A DNA stretch of 64,000 bases from an uncultured Chryseobacterium sp. Its GTDB lineage: Bacteria > Bacteroidota > Bacteroidia > Flavobacteriales > Weeksellaceae. The position numbers and the translations under genes were made by a program. Shown one piece after another: positions 52,769 through 61,792 of this stretch. Within the stretch, counting starts at the first letter, position 1, and each line of letters begins with the position of its first letter. The DNA lies in NCBI GenBank assembly GCA_913778505.1, contig CAJYWD010000014.1, positions 1-64,000 of the forward strand, given 5' to 3'. Under the pieces are notes generated by a model, which did no database searches, had not been told where the DNA came from, and worked only from the letters and a program-made list of their open reading frames with translations.

Positions 52769-55423
52769 ATGAAACTATACTTTAGTGTTAACTTCGGGAC
52801 AAAAGTTGGCCAGCGTCTCATTTTGCGCCTTTACGACGAGAAAAATGAGCATCGGGACTACGATTTGAGCTACTCCGAGAATAACAACTGGACCACCGAA
52901 TTGGATTATTTTTCCAAATCGATTCTTTACAAATATCTTTTGATTAATGAAAATGGTGATGTGCTGGATGAAGAAATTCCGTTCCACAACATTAATCTGC
53001 CCAACAGCTTCAAAGAATTTGTGATTTACGACCAATGGAATCTCAAAAATTTCCCGGAAAATTATCTCACCAATAAAATCCTGCATAACCGCTTGCAGGG
53101 CTTCAAACCGGAAAAGCAACCTGTAATCAAAAAACATACGCATCTTTTCCGGATAGAAGCTCCGCTTTATCACCCAAACTGGCGGCTGGTCTTGCTCGGA
53201 AATGTGGATGCTCTGGGGAATTGGAATTATGACAATGCCGTTGAGCTTTCAGAAACAGATTATGGCGTCTGGGAAACCGGTGTAGAAATCAATTCTCATC
53301 AAACTATTCTTTACAAATACGCAATAAAAGATAAAAATACAGGAAAAATTTTTTACATAGAACCCGGTGAGAACCGATGGGTTTTCGGAAATCCGAATAA
53401 GGATATTCTTTATGTAAAAGCAGACCATTATTTCAAATTTGATAATCATACACTTTGGCATTCTGCGGGTGTTGCGGTGCCAGTTTTTTCTTTAAGAACA
53501 GAGGACGGTTTCGGTGTTGGCGAATTTCCTGATATCAAAAAATTAGGCGATTGGGCTAATGAAACCAAATTGTCTGTGATTCAGATTTTGCCGATTAATG
53601 ATACAACTGCGAATTACACTTGGACAGATTCTTATCCTTACGCTGCGATTTCGGTTTACGCACTTCATCCGCAATACCTTTCGATTGAGAAATTAGAATA
53701 TACCTTGCCAAAAGATTTGGCTAAAGATTATCAGACGAAAAAAGCTGAGCTCAATGCGTTGAGTCTGATTGATTACGAGCGGATGATTTCCGGAAAATGG
53801 AACTATGCAAAAGCTGTTTTCGACGCAAATAAAGATACAATCCTTAAAGATAAAAATTTCAAAAAATTCATTAAAGACAACGAAGAATGGCTGATGCCTT
53901 ACGCTGCATTTTGTGTTTTGAGAGACAAATACAAAACACCGAACTTCAATGAATGGAAAACGCATAAAAAATATGTTGCCGGAAAAGTAGCAACACTTTA
54001 TTCCCCAAAGCATAAGGAATATGCTCAATTGATGCTTCACGCCTGGGTTCAGTATCAGTTGCATTTGCAACTTCAAGACGCTGTAGAATATCTTCACAAA
54101 TTGGGGATTTCCGTCAAAGGCGATTTGCCAATTGGGATTTACCGATATTCTGTAGAAGCCTGGACGGAACCGGAATTGTTCGGGATGGATTTCCAGGCCG
54201 GAGCTCCGCCTGACCAATTCTCGGATTTGGGTCAAAACTGGGAATTCCCGACTTACAATTGGGAAGTGATGAAAGCCGACGGTTACCAATGGTGGAAAAA
54301 GCGTTTCAAAGTTCTGGAACAATACTTTGACGCCATGAGAATCGACCATATTCTTGGGTTTTTCAGAATCTGGAGAATGCCGATTTCTGCTACTCAAGGC
54401 TTATTGGGTTATTTTTATCCAGCTATTCCGGTCACAGAAAAAGAATTTGCAGACCGTCAGATTCCTTTCAGTTATGACCGTTATGTAAAACCTTTTGTGA
54501 ATGACCCGATTCTTTGGGAAAATTTTGGCGACTTTAAAGAAAAGGTTCAGAATCATTTTTTTGATGCTCAGCAGAACGGAATTTATATTTTCAAGCCGGA
54601 ATTTGATACACAAAGAAAATTAACCGATTATTTCAAGAAAGAATCCTGGGATTGGGCAGAAGAAAAATTAATTTCTCTCGCCGGCAATGTTCTGTTTTTA
54701 ACCGAAGAAACTGAGAACGGCGTTGTTTATCATCCGAGATTTAATATTTCCAAAACGACTTCTTACAAATATCTTCCGGATTGGGAAAAAGCAAAGCTGA
54801 ATGATGTTTATAATGATTATTTCTTCAAACGTCAGGACGGACTTTGGTACCAGAAAGCGATGGAAAAATTACCGGCTTTGCTGAATTCTACAACGATGTT
54901 GATTTGTGGCGAAGATTTGGGATTGGTTCCGGATTCGGTTCCTGTGGTGATGGATAAATTGGCGATTACCGCTTTGAAGGTTCAGAGAATGCCTTCAGAA
55001 AATATCGCTTGGTACGACCCGAAAAATGCAAGTTACCTGAATGTGGTTACCGCTTCTTCTCATGACAGTTCTACGCTCAGACAATGGTGGCACGAGGATA
55101 GAAATCTGACCCAGAAATATTTCAATAATCAATTAGGACAGTATGGAACTGCGCCTTGGGATCTGGCTCCGGAACTGTCGGAAATGATAATGAAACAGCA
55201 TCTTTATACCGATGCAATGTTGGCAATTTTCCCGATTCAGGAATTTTTGGCAACCGACCCGGAATTGATGAATCCGAATATGGATGAAGAAAGAATCAAC
55301 AATCCTGCGGTTTTCCCACACTATTGGCGATACAGAATGCACCTGAAACTGGAAGATTTGAAAACCAAAGACAGATTCAATCAGAAAATTGCAAGTTGGG
55401 TTGAGAACAGTGACCGATTTTAA
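52769..55423 (+). CDS. malQ: 4-alpha-glucanotransferase (GH77) with two N-terminal CBM20-type starch-binding domains
   Basis: The product is 884 aa. Residues ~1-110 and ~125-235 are two starch-binding (CBM20-type) domains; the second has RLVLLGNVDALGNWNYDNA, and ILYKYLLINENG and ILYKYAIKDKN are matching strands of the two. The GH77 catalytic domain (about 260-880) carries SYPYAAISVYALHPQY, nucleophile region MRIDHILGFFRIW, acid/base region LICGEDLGLVPDSVP and VVTASSHDSSTLRQWW. It disproportionates maltodextrins, transferring glucan chains. The two-CBM, long form is akin to plant DPE2. It acts in the cytoplasm (no signal peptide). A terminator follows; no other glycogen gene is nearby. Confidence 0.94.
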   Translation: MKLYFSVNFGTKVGQRLILRLYDEKNEHRDYDLSYSENNNWTTELDYFSKSILYKYLLINENGDVLDEEIPFHNINLPNSFKEFVIYDQWNLKNFPENYLTNKILHNRLQGFKPEKQPVIKKHTHLFRIEAPLYHPNWRLVLLGNVDALGNWNYDNAVELSETDYGVWETGVEINSHQTILYKYAIKDKNTGKIFYIEPGENRWVFGNPNKDILYVKADHYFKFDNHTLWHSAGVAVPVFSLRTEDGFGVGEFPDIKKLGDWANETKLSVIQILPINDTTANYTWTDSYPYAAISVYALHPQYLSIEKLEYTLPKDLAKDYQTKKAELNALSLIDYERMISGKWNYAKAVFDANKDTILKDKNFKKFIKDNEEWLMPYAAFCVLRDKYKTPNFNEWKTHKKYVAGKVATLYSPKHKEYAQLMLHAWVQYQLHLQLQDAVEYLHKLGISVKGDLPIGIYRYSVEAWTEPELFGMDFQAGAPPDQFSDLGQNWEFPTYNWEVMKADGYQWWKKRFKVLEQYFDAMRIDHILGFFRIWRMPISATQGLLGYFYPAIPVTEKEFADRQIPFSYDRYVKPFVNDPILWENFGDFKEKVQNHFFDAQQNGIYIFKPEFDTQRKLTDYFKKESWDWAEEKLISLAGNVLFLTEETENGVVYHPRFNISKTTSYKYLPDWEKAKLNDVYNDYFFKRQDGLWYQKAMEKLPALLNSTTMLICGEDLGLVPDSVPVVMDKLAITALKVQRMPSENIAWYDPKNASYLNVVTASSHDSSTLRQWWHEDRNLTQKYFNNQLGQYGTAPWDLAPELSEMIMKQHLYTDAMLAIFPIQEFLATDPELMNPNMDEERINNPAVFPHYWRYRMHLKLEDLKTKDRFNQKIASWVENSDRF

Positions 55424-55444
55424 TCCGAAAAAATAAATTTTAAG

Positions 55445-55472
55445 GCCTTTCAAATTTTTGAAAGGCTTTTTT
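55445..55472 (+). terminator. Rho-independent terminator of malQ
   Basis: GCCTTTCAAA pairs with TTTGAAAGGC (10 bp, 2-nt loop), followed by six T. Confidence 0.88.
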
Positions 55473-55642
55473 GTTGGAAATTATCTGGCTGATTATCAAT
55501 GTTAAATTTCATTTTGAATTGAACTTTAATTCGAATTATATATTTTCGTTTAACTTTTATTATTTGTCAATATCCAAAAGATAGAAAGTTTCATTTCAAG
55601 TGAAAAATGAATTTTCAGATCTAATTTTAAATATTAAAGGTT

Positions 55643-56644
55643 ATGAAAAAAATAATTTTAACCCTGGCAATAATTTTTGGAGGACTTGTTTCTGCACAGG
55701 ATTATTATGACACCTATCCGGCAGATTATAACGGCTACGAATATTATAATAATTCTTATGATTATCCGGACGATTATTATTACAATTATCCTGCGGACTA
55801 TTATCCGGATCAATATTATCAGGGCTACTACAATGATTACCGGCAGGCTGTCTATGGCATCAACTGGAATCGCTTCTTCGGACAGTATCGCCTGACGCCT
55901 TGGCAGATTGACCAGATCATCGCACTCAATAACCGTTTTGCAAACTTTGCTGCTTGGGATATGTATTACCATTACAATCCGGACAGATGGTATTATGACC
56001 GCTTCTTTGCCTTACAAAATATTCTTGGGCCACAGATTTTCATCATCTATCAGAATAATTATTTCAGTGGCAGAAGTCCGATTGTGTTTTACAGAAACCG
56101 GTTTGCCAATTTCTACGCCAGACGCTATCCTGTAAGTCCGGTTTACAGAAATGTGAACATTAATATTTACAGAGTAGACAGGAACAACTTCCGCGATGGG
56201 TTCAGAAATGCGGGAAGAAATCAGGGAATGATCAACACAGGAGGAAACAGTGGAATCAGGAATTCTCAAAATCCAAGAAGCGGTGCCAACGGAAATAATC
56301 TGGGGTCTATCCGGGAAACCGGAAGCAGTGGTGTAAGAATTCAGAATGACAATATCCGCAATCAGGGAACGAGAAATAGTGATAACATCAGAGTAGAGTC
56401 GGATATCAGAACAGAAAACTCAGGTATCAGAAATAACAGTTTTCCACGCAGCAATGGCAATGTAAGGTCACAACAAATGCCGGATGTTCGTCAGGAAAGT
56501 CCAGTGAATAGCGGAGGCTTCAGACAGAATCAAGACTCTGAAAGACGTATGGAAAACAGAGGCAGCGAGCGATCTAACCAAAGAAATTCCGCTCCTTCTA
56601 GTCAGGGAAGCCGGGGTTCGGGAATGAGACTCGCAGCCGGATAA
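55643..56644 (+). CDS. Exported tyrosine-rich low-complexity protein
   Basis: The product is 333 aa with signal peptide MKKIILTLAIIFGGLVSAQ. Residues 20-70 are almost entirely Tyr, Asp, Asn and Pro (e.g. YYDTYPADYNGYEYYNNSYD). A central ~110 residues look folded and aromatic (NWNRFFGQYRLTPWQIDQI, DMYYHYNPDRWYYDRFFAL). The last ~150 residues are Asn/Ser/Gly/Arg-rich and probably disordered (GNNLGSIRETGSSGVRIQND). No catalytic motif. The central part resembles periplasmic stress or adhesin-type low-complexity proteins, but no family was recognised. The Spy-like gene follows 102 bp later. Confidence 0.78.
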   Translation: MKKIILTLAIIFGGLVSAQDYYDTYPADYNGYEYYNNSYDYPDDYYYNYPADYYPDQYYQGYYNDYRQAVYGINWNRFFGQYRLTPWQIDQIIALNNRFANFAAWDMYYHYNPDRWYYDRFFALQNILGPQIFIIYQNNYFSGRSPIVFYRNRFANFYARRYPVSPVYRNVNINIYRVDRNNFRDGFRNAGRNQGMINTGGNSGIRNSQNPRSGANGNNLGSIRETGSSGVRIQNDNIRNQGTRNSDNIRVESDIRTENSGIRNNSFPRSNGNVRSQQMPDVRQESPVNSGGFRQNQDSERRMENRGSERSNQRNSAPSSQGSRGSGMRLAAG

Positions 56645-56746
56645 AACGGTTTTAACAAAATTTTATAATTATCGTTGCTTAACCTTATAATCAGGAAAAT
56701 ATCAAACTAACAAATAAGAAAATATTAATATTAAATTTAAAAAAAA

Positions 56747-57127
56747 ATGAAAAAATTATTTTTAACTGCAGCATTCCTCGGATTAGGCGTTTTTGGATTT
56801 GCACAGACTGCACCAGGCAGAAAAGCAGACTTCGAACAGAAAAAAGCGGAACGTCTTCAGAAGATGAAACAAGAACTTAACCTCAGCGATGCTCAGGTTG
56901 CTCAGATTAAGGCATTGCATGAGCAGAAAGCTGCAGAAAGAAAACAGGAAATGGTAGCTAAAAAAGAGGACCGGATGAAGATGATGAAGGATAACGAAGC
57001 AGAAATGCAGAAAATCCTGACACCGGATCAATATAAAAAGTTCCAGGAATTAAAGGCCAAAAAAATGGCAGAACGTAGGGAACATTTAAAAAACAAAAAG
57101 GCCGTTCAGACAGCCGTAGTGAAGTAA
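56747..57127 (+). CDS. Periplasmic Spy/CpxP-like protein (DUF4890-type)
   Basis: The product is 126 aa with signal peptide MKKLFLTAAFLGLGVFGFAQ. The mature part is highly charged and helical, with a repeat of the type L-N-L-S-D-A-Q (MKQELNLSDAQVAQIKALHE) and ILTPDQYKKFQELKAKKMAE, the LTxxQ-like motif seen in Spy/CpxP proteins. It may act as a small chaperone cradle or stress-sensor partner. Its own terminator overlaps the ferritin promoter. Confidence 0.75.
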   Translation: MKKLFLTAAFLGLGVFGFAQTAPGRKADFEQKKAERLQKMKQELNLSDAQVAQIKALHEQKAAERKQEMVAKKEDRMKMMKDNEAEMQKILTPDQYKKFQELKAKKMAERREHLKNKKAVQTAVVK

Positions 57128-57152
57128 GTTATTTTTTAGTGGTTAATTTTGT

Positions 57153-57184
57153 AAAAGAGTGGATTTTTATCCGCTCTTTTTTTA
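57153..57184 (+). terminator. Rho-independent terminator of the Spy-like gene
   Basis: AAAAGAGTGGAT pairs with ATCCGCTCTTTT (12 bp with one G-T wobble, 4-nt loop), then more T. Its tail runs into the -7 box at 57183. Confidence 0.8.
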
Positions 57185-57190
57185 TATTTG
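57183..57190 (+). promoter_or_regulatory. -7 box (TATATTTG) upstream of ferritin
   Basis: It is an exact TAnnTTTG match with the same sequence as the acpP -7 box, 16 bp before the ferritin ATG. The -33 element is not clear because the terminator stem occupies that position. Confidence 0.55.
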
Positions 57191-57206
57191 GGAAAATTTA
57201 ACAATT

Positions 57207-57710
57207 ATGGTAAGCGACAATATTATCAGTTTAATGAACTCCCAGATCGCAAAGGAGCAGTACGCAGCACAGCTTTACCTTTCCATGAGCGCCTGGTTCT
57301 ATACGCAGGATTTGGAAGGTATCGGCAATTATTTCCGCGTGCAGTCCAAGGAAGAACTGATGCACGCCGATAAAATGTTCGACTATGTACACGACATCGG
57401 CGGAACCATCATCCTTCAGGACATTCCTCAGCCGCCACACGAGTTTCTCAATGCGCAGGACATCTTCGAGAAGGCTTTGGAACATGAAAGACTAGTGACA
57501 AAAAGCATTTTTAGCATTGTAAAAGCCGCAAATGATGAAGGCGACTTTGCCACCACCAGTTTTCTTCAGTGGTTTATCAATGAGCAGGTAGAGGAAGAAT
57601 CCAGCGCATCGCTCCTGGTAACCAAAATCAAAATGGTAAAAGACAATCCGTCAGCTTTGTATCTTTTTGATCAGGAGCTGGCTCAGCGCGTATTTACGCC
57701 TACACAATAA
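57207..57710 (+). CDS. ftnA: Ferritin (non-haem)
   Basis: The product is 167 aa from ATG 57207 (MVSDNIISLMNSQIAKEQYA); the TTG at 57159 precedes the promoter region and is rejected. A four-helix bundle with ferroxidase Glu/His residues is visible in IAKEQYAAQLYLSM, KEELMHADKMFDYVHD and NEQVEEESSASLLVTK. It oxidises and stores iron in a 24-mer cage. It ends 11 bp before the first DUF3857 gene, so the three genes may be co-transcribed. Confidence 0.94.
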   Translation: MVSDNIISLMNSQIAKEQYAAQLYLSMSAWFYTQDLEGIGNYFRVQSKEELMHADKMFDYVHDIGGTIILQDIPQPPHEFLNAQDIFEKALEHERLVTKSIFSIVKAANDEGDFATTSFLQWFINEQVEEESSASLLVTKIKMVKDNPSALYLFDQELAQRVFTPTQ

Positions 57711-57721
57711 TCATTAAAACC

Positions 57722-59605
57722 ATGAAAAAACTAATACCAATGATGGTGCTGATGTCCGGCAGGATACTGGCGCAGACCTACGCCATCTCAGAAATTCCTG
57801 AGGAGCTCAAAAAAGATGCGAACGCAGTCATCAGGAATTACAGCTCGGAACATCTGATCAAAGCACCAGACAATATGGAAGTGAAAAATACAAAAGTCAT
57901 TTCCATACTGAACAAAGCTGCGGCAGATTTTTCCTATGTGTACATCCCGTATGATAAAAACACGAAGATTTCTGATGTCAAGATCAGGATCCTGGATGAG
58001 TCCGGAAAACCGATAAAGACCTATTCCAAAAGTGACCTGAATGACATTAGCCAGTCCAATGATTCTTATCTGTATGTAGAAGACCGTGCGCTGGCTACAC
58101 GGATCGTACAGCCGGTTTATCCGTATACCATAGAGACCACTTATACGGAAAAAACCTCGGACACAGCATTCCTGCCGGTGCTTCAGCCGTTCCGCTCTGC
58201 CAATATTTCGGTACAGTACTGGGGCGAGGAGTTCCGAAACGAATCGGGCATTAAGCTTAGGAAGAAGGTGACGGACGCAGCATTCGGAAAAACGGAAATT
58301 GAGGAAGACGGTACTGTGCTAAAGGCGTCGTACAAAAATATCCCTGCCATCAAAGCTGAGAAATATGCACCCAATCCGGAAACAGTGTATTCCAAAGTAG
58401 AATTTGCTCTGGACAAAGCCTGCCTCAAGGGGAAATGTGGTGATTTTTCTACATGGAAAGATTTCTCCAAATGGTACAACGGTCTCCTGAGCGAAGTATC
58501 TGTGGTAACTCCAGAAATCCGGAAAGAAGTGGATGCCCTTCACCTTACCGGCTCTACAAAAGATAAGGTGAAGGCCATCTACCAATATATGCAGAGCAAG
58601 ACGCGTTACGTTTTCGTGGGCATTGGGATTGGCGGCTGGCAGCCGATGCTGGCAGATGATGTGAGGAAAAAAGCCTACGGAGACTGCAAGGCTCTCACCA
58701 ATTATATGCGCGTCCTCCTGAAAGCTGCAGGCATTCCATCCTATTATTCGGTGATATACAGCAACTCAACGCCTAGACTTTTTGATGAGAAATTCCCAAG
58801 GATGGATGGCAATCATGTGATCCTTTATGTGCCCACAGAGAGTGGTGACATCTGGCTGGAGAATACCAGTCAGAATATGGCGTTCAATCATCTCAGTTTC
58901 TTCACCAGAGACCGGAATGCCATTATGGTGACTGACGAAGAAGCCAAGCTGGTGAATACGCCCGTCTACCTGTCCGAAGACAGCAAGGAAGAGCTGCATC
59001 TGAAAGCGCAGATTACCGAAGATAATATGCTTAAGGGAAGTTCTCAACTGCTCTATACCGGCGGGATCTATGACTTTAATCTAGGTAAAGTGACTATGAG
59101 CCCCCAGGAATTCAAAGATTCTGTGAAGGATGATTTCTCCGGTCTCAATCTCTCAAAGGTGGATTACAGCAATCTGAAAAACGACCGTGATGCGGGACAG
59201 CTCACGTATGATTTCAGTTTTGAGGCGCCCAATTTTTCCAAAACCTTGGGCAATGATATCTATTTCCGGGCTTTGCCGGTTTCGGATCTGGGTTTCTACC
59301 TGGATAGTCTGGATGAGCGCAAGCTGCCTTTGGAAATTTACTTCGGATACAATAACGAATACGATATCGAATATACCATTCCGAAAAATTACAAATTCAC
59401 AGAGCTGCCTGCCGCCAAAACGATTGAATCTTCCTATGGGAAATATGCCATTTCGTTTTCGCAGAAGGACGATAAAGTGACCATCAAAAGAACATTCAAA
59501 ATCAATAAAGGCATCATCCCGGTAGAGAAGATCCCGGAGTATATGAACTTCAGAAAACAGATTAATAAAATAGATGCCACCAAAATCCTTATAACCAAGC
59601 TATGA
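57722..59605 (+). CDS. Exported DUF3857 protein with transglutaminase-like core (complete triad-like residues)
   Basis: The product is 627 aa with signal peptide MKKLIPMMVLMSGRILAQ. A DUF3857 domain (about 30-240) is followed by a transglutaminase-fold core (about 270-400). The catalytic Cys is in KAYGDCKALTNYM (C322), His in DGNHVILY (H365), and the third acidic residue in DIWLENTSQN (Glu380). A beta-rich C-terminus follows. Such proteins are common in Bacteroidota, their substrate is unknown, and they may be peptidases or cross-linkers of the periplasm. The stop overlaps the ATG of the next gene (ATGA). Confidence 0.85.
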   Translation: MKKLIPMMVLMSGRILAQTYAISEIPEELKKDANAVIRNYSSEHLIKAPDNMEVKNTKVISILNKAAADFSYVYIPYDKNTKISDVKIRILDESGKPIKTYSKSDLNDISQSNDSYLYVEDRALATRIVQPVYPYTIETTYTEKTSDTAFLPVLQPFRSANISVQYWGEEFRNESGIKLRKKVTDAAFGKTEIEEDGTVLKASYKNIPAIKAEKYAPNPETVYSKVEFALDKACLKGKCGDFSTWKDFSKWYNGLLSEVSVVTPEIRKEVDALHLTGSTKDKVKAIYQYMQSKTRYVFVGIGIGGWQPMLADDVRKKAYGDCKALTNYMRVLLKAAGIPSYYSVIYSNSTPRLFDEKFPRMDGNHVILYVPTESGDIWLENTSQNMAFNHLSFFTRDRNAIMVTDEEAKLVNTPVYLSEDSKEELHLKAQITEDNMLKGSSQLLYTGGIYDFNLGKVTMSPQEFKDSVKDDFSGLNLSKVDYSNLKNDRDAGQLTYDFSFEAPNFSKTLGNDIYFRALPVSDLGFYLDSLDERKLPLEIYFGYNNEYDIEYTIPKNYKFTELPAAKTIESSYGKYAISFSQKDDKVTIKRTFKINKGIIPVEKIPEYMNFRKQINKIDATKILITKL

Positions 59606-61578
59606 AACTCAAATTGATTATAGTCAATGCATTGCTGTTCTCCGCATTGGCGCTAGGCCAGTATAAATTTCTGGATGTTCCCAAGCTCGATATCAAAGAT
59701 CTGAGCGCTACGCAATATCAGAAAAATCCCGAAGAGGCCGCAGAAGTGCTGTACCGCTCTTACCATTACTGGATAGAAACCAGCGGACAGATGAATCTGG
59801 AAGTGGTGAGCCGCGTAAAAATCTATAAAAAAGACAAAGCGGAGAAATTCCTGAACCAGGAAATCTACACCTACAATGGCAAGAATAACAATTCTGAAAG
59901 GGTCAATACCCTTAAGGTCACTACCTACAATCTGGAGAATGACAAAATAGTTCCCACCGTGGTCGATAAAAGCTCCAAGTATAAGTCCAGGGAGTCTAAA
60001 AACTACACGGTCACCAAGTTTGCCTTCGAAAATGTGAAGGACGGATCTGTGGTAGAGTATAAGTACAATGTGATCTCGCCGTTCTACTGGCTGGTAGACC
60101 GCGTAGCTATAGAAGATGTGGTGCCGGTAAGGAAGTTCGAATACGTTTTTGATTTCCCGAAGTTCCTCGGATTCAACATGGATTACAAGGGCTCACTGAT
60201 GCCCAATAACCGCGATGTCACCGAGAAAACCCTCTATGGAAGCGATTACTACACCTACCGTTTTGCCTACGACAATATTCCGCCGTACAGAAACGAAAAG
60301 TATGTGAATAACATTAACAATTACAAGACCTCCATCCGCGCAGAACTCAATTCTACCAATGTTACCAAATCGCCGCAGGCCTACGGTACATCGGATCTTG
60401 GCGGCTTCAAATCCTACGCGGTGAATTGGTCAGATATCCGCAAGCAGCTCTACGAGTCGGAGTTTTTCGGGGAAGAACTGAAACGTAAATCTCTGGTGAA
60501 GGATGTTTTACCGGCTGACATCAAGGCCATTGAATCGGACGAAGAGAAGGCTGCGGCCATTCTTAAATTCGTGCAGAAAAACTATACCTGGAACCGCAAT
60601 TATGGCGATGGAATAGAGGAGGGCAACGGCATCAAAAACCTCCTGAATACCAAGGTCGGGAACTCCGGCGAGATCAACCTCCTCCTGGTGATGCTGATGA
60701 GAAGCGCCGGGCTGCAGGCAGAGCCGGTGGTAATGTCCACCATTGCCAATGGCCTGTTAGTAGATCATTCGCCGTCCCTGAACCAGCTGAATTATACCAT
60801 TGCCTATCTGGATATTAAAGGCAAGCCATTCCTGTATGATGCCACGTCCAAAATGACTGTGCCGAATCTTATCCGTCCGAATGCCTACAATTACAGCGGA
60901 TTCATCATGACCGATAAGGAAGCAAAGAAAATGAACATCTTTCCTCCGGGCAAGAGCACCACGTACCTCACGATAGACGCCAAACTGGAAGCAGACGGTA
61001 CCGTTTCCGGGAAATTCTCGGACCGCGATACGCAGCTCTATGCCTTGATGAACAGCGAACTGTATGACGAAGACAAGGATACTTACCAGAAAGAATCCTA
61101 TAAAGACCGGTACACGTTTCCGTTTACCAACATCAAATCCGAAGCGCTGGATCACAATGAGTTCCAGACCAGTTTCGATTTTGATTCCGATACCTTTGTA
61201 GACGGCATTGGCGGCAAGTTGATTTTCAATCCGCTGCTGTTCCTGTACAACAAGTCCCATGAGTTCGACCAGACCGAAGAGCGACGCTCTCCGATAGAGC
61301 TCTACACAGGATACGACAAGATCAAAAAAGTAACGATCAGACTGCCGGACGGCTACGTTTTCGAGAATGTGCCGAAGTCCAAAAAGTTCCGAACGGAGGA
61401 TAACGCCATCCAATATGTTTACAAGGTGACACAGGAAGGCAATCAATTAACGCTGGAAACCACCACCACTGTAGAAGATCCGGTTTATCCCAAGGAATAT
61501 TATCCGGCTTTCAAGCAGATTTTTGACAATATTACCAAGCTGGAAGGCCAGCTGGTGACAGCGGTTAAGAAGCCATAA
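59602..61578 (+). CDS. Exported DUF3857/transglutaminase-fold protein lacking Cys and His of the triad
   Basis: The product is 658 aa with a signal peptide ending LALGQ. It is a distant paralogue of the preceding gene. The positions corresponding to the triad read S355 in KVGNSGEINLLLVML (Cys replaced), N397 in LNQLNYTIAYL (His replaced) and D413 in FLYDATSK (kept). It is probably catalytically inactive, or uses another mechanism. The 4-bp ATGA overlap with the previous gene indicates translational coupling and a fixed stoichiometric partnership. A terminator follows. Confidence 0.85.
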   Translation: MKLKLIIVNALLFSALALGQYKFLDVPKLDIKDLSATQYQKNPEEAAEVLYRSYHYWIETSGQMNLEVVSRVKIYKKDKAEKFLNQEIYTYNGKNNNSERVNTLKVTTYNLENDKIVPTVVDKSSKYKSRESKNYTVTKFAFENVKDGSVVEYKYNVISPFYWLVDRVAIEDVVPVRKFEYVFDFPKFLGFNMDYKGSLMPNNRDVTEKTLYGSDYYTYRFAYDNIPPYRNEKYVNNINNYKTSIRAELNSTNVTKSPQAYGTSDLGGFKSYAVNWSDIRKQLYESEFFGEELKRKSLVKDVLPADIKAIESDEEKAAAILKFVQKNYTWNRNYGDGIEEGNGIKNLLNTKVGNSGEINLLLVMLMRSAGLQAEPVVMSTIANGLLVDHSPSLNQLNYTIAYLDIKGKPFLYDATSKMTVPNLIRPNAYNYSGFIMTDKEAKKMNIFPPGKSTTYLTIDAKLEADGTVSGKFSDRDTQLYALMNSELYDEDKDTYQKESYKDRYTFPFTNIKSEALDHNEFQTSFDFDSDTFVDGIGGKLIFNPLLFLYNKSHEFDQTEERRSPIELYTGYDKIKKVTIRLPDGYVFENVPKSKKFRTEDNAIQYVYKVTQEGNQLTLETTTTVEDPVYPKEYYPAFKQIFDNITKLEGQLVTAVKKP

Positions 61579-61583
61579 TTATG

Positions 61584-61613
61584 ATCCCGGAAGCTCATCT
61601 TCCGGGATTTTTT
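61584..61613 (+). terminator. Rho-independent terminator of the DUF3857 pair
   Basis: ATCCCGGAAG pairs with CTTCCGGGAT (10 bp, 5-nt loop), followed by six T. Confidence 0.9.
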
Positions 61614-61636
61614 ATGCCGGTTTCACGAAACCTTCC

Positions 61637-61732
61637 TGCACCCCTGCAATAAGGTTTCAACCTTACGGGGAAAGCTCCCTGCACCCCTGCGACAAGCTTT
61701 CACATAAACGGGAAAGCTTGTTGCACCCCTGC
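61637..61732. repeat. Imperfect ~43-bp tandem repeat with C-rich core and internal hairpins
   Basis: The core TGCACCCCTGC recurs at 61637, 61680 and 61722 (spacing 43 and 42 bp). The intervals hold inverted repeats: TAAGGTT/AACCTTA (61650-61665) and ACAAGCTTTC/GAAAGCTTGT (61692-61721). It lies between convergent genes, beyond the terminator at 61584. Confidence 0.75.
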
Positions 61733-61792
61733 GGCAAGCTTTCTGGAAACCTGTTTTGCCATTGGCTGCCCAGCAACGGATTTTCACGGGAT

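Noticed and set aside
61637-61732. CRISPR array
   Set aside because: Only three imperfect units with related intervals, no cas genes; it is a tandem repeat.
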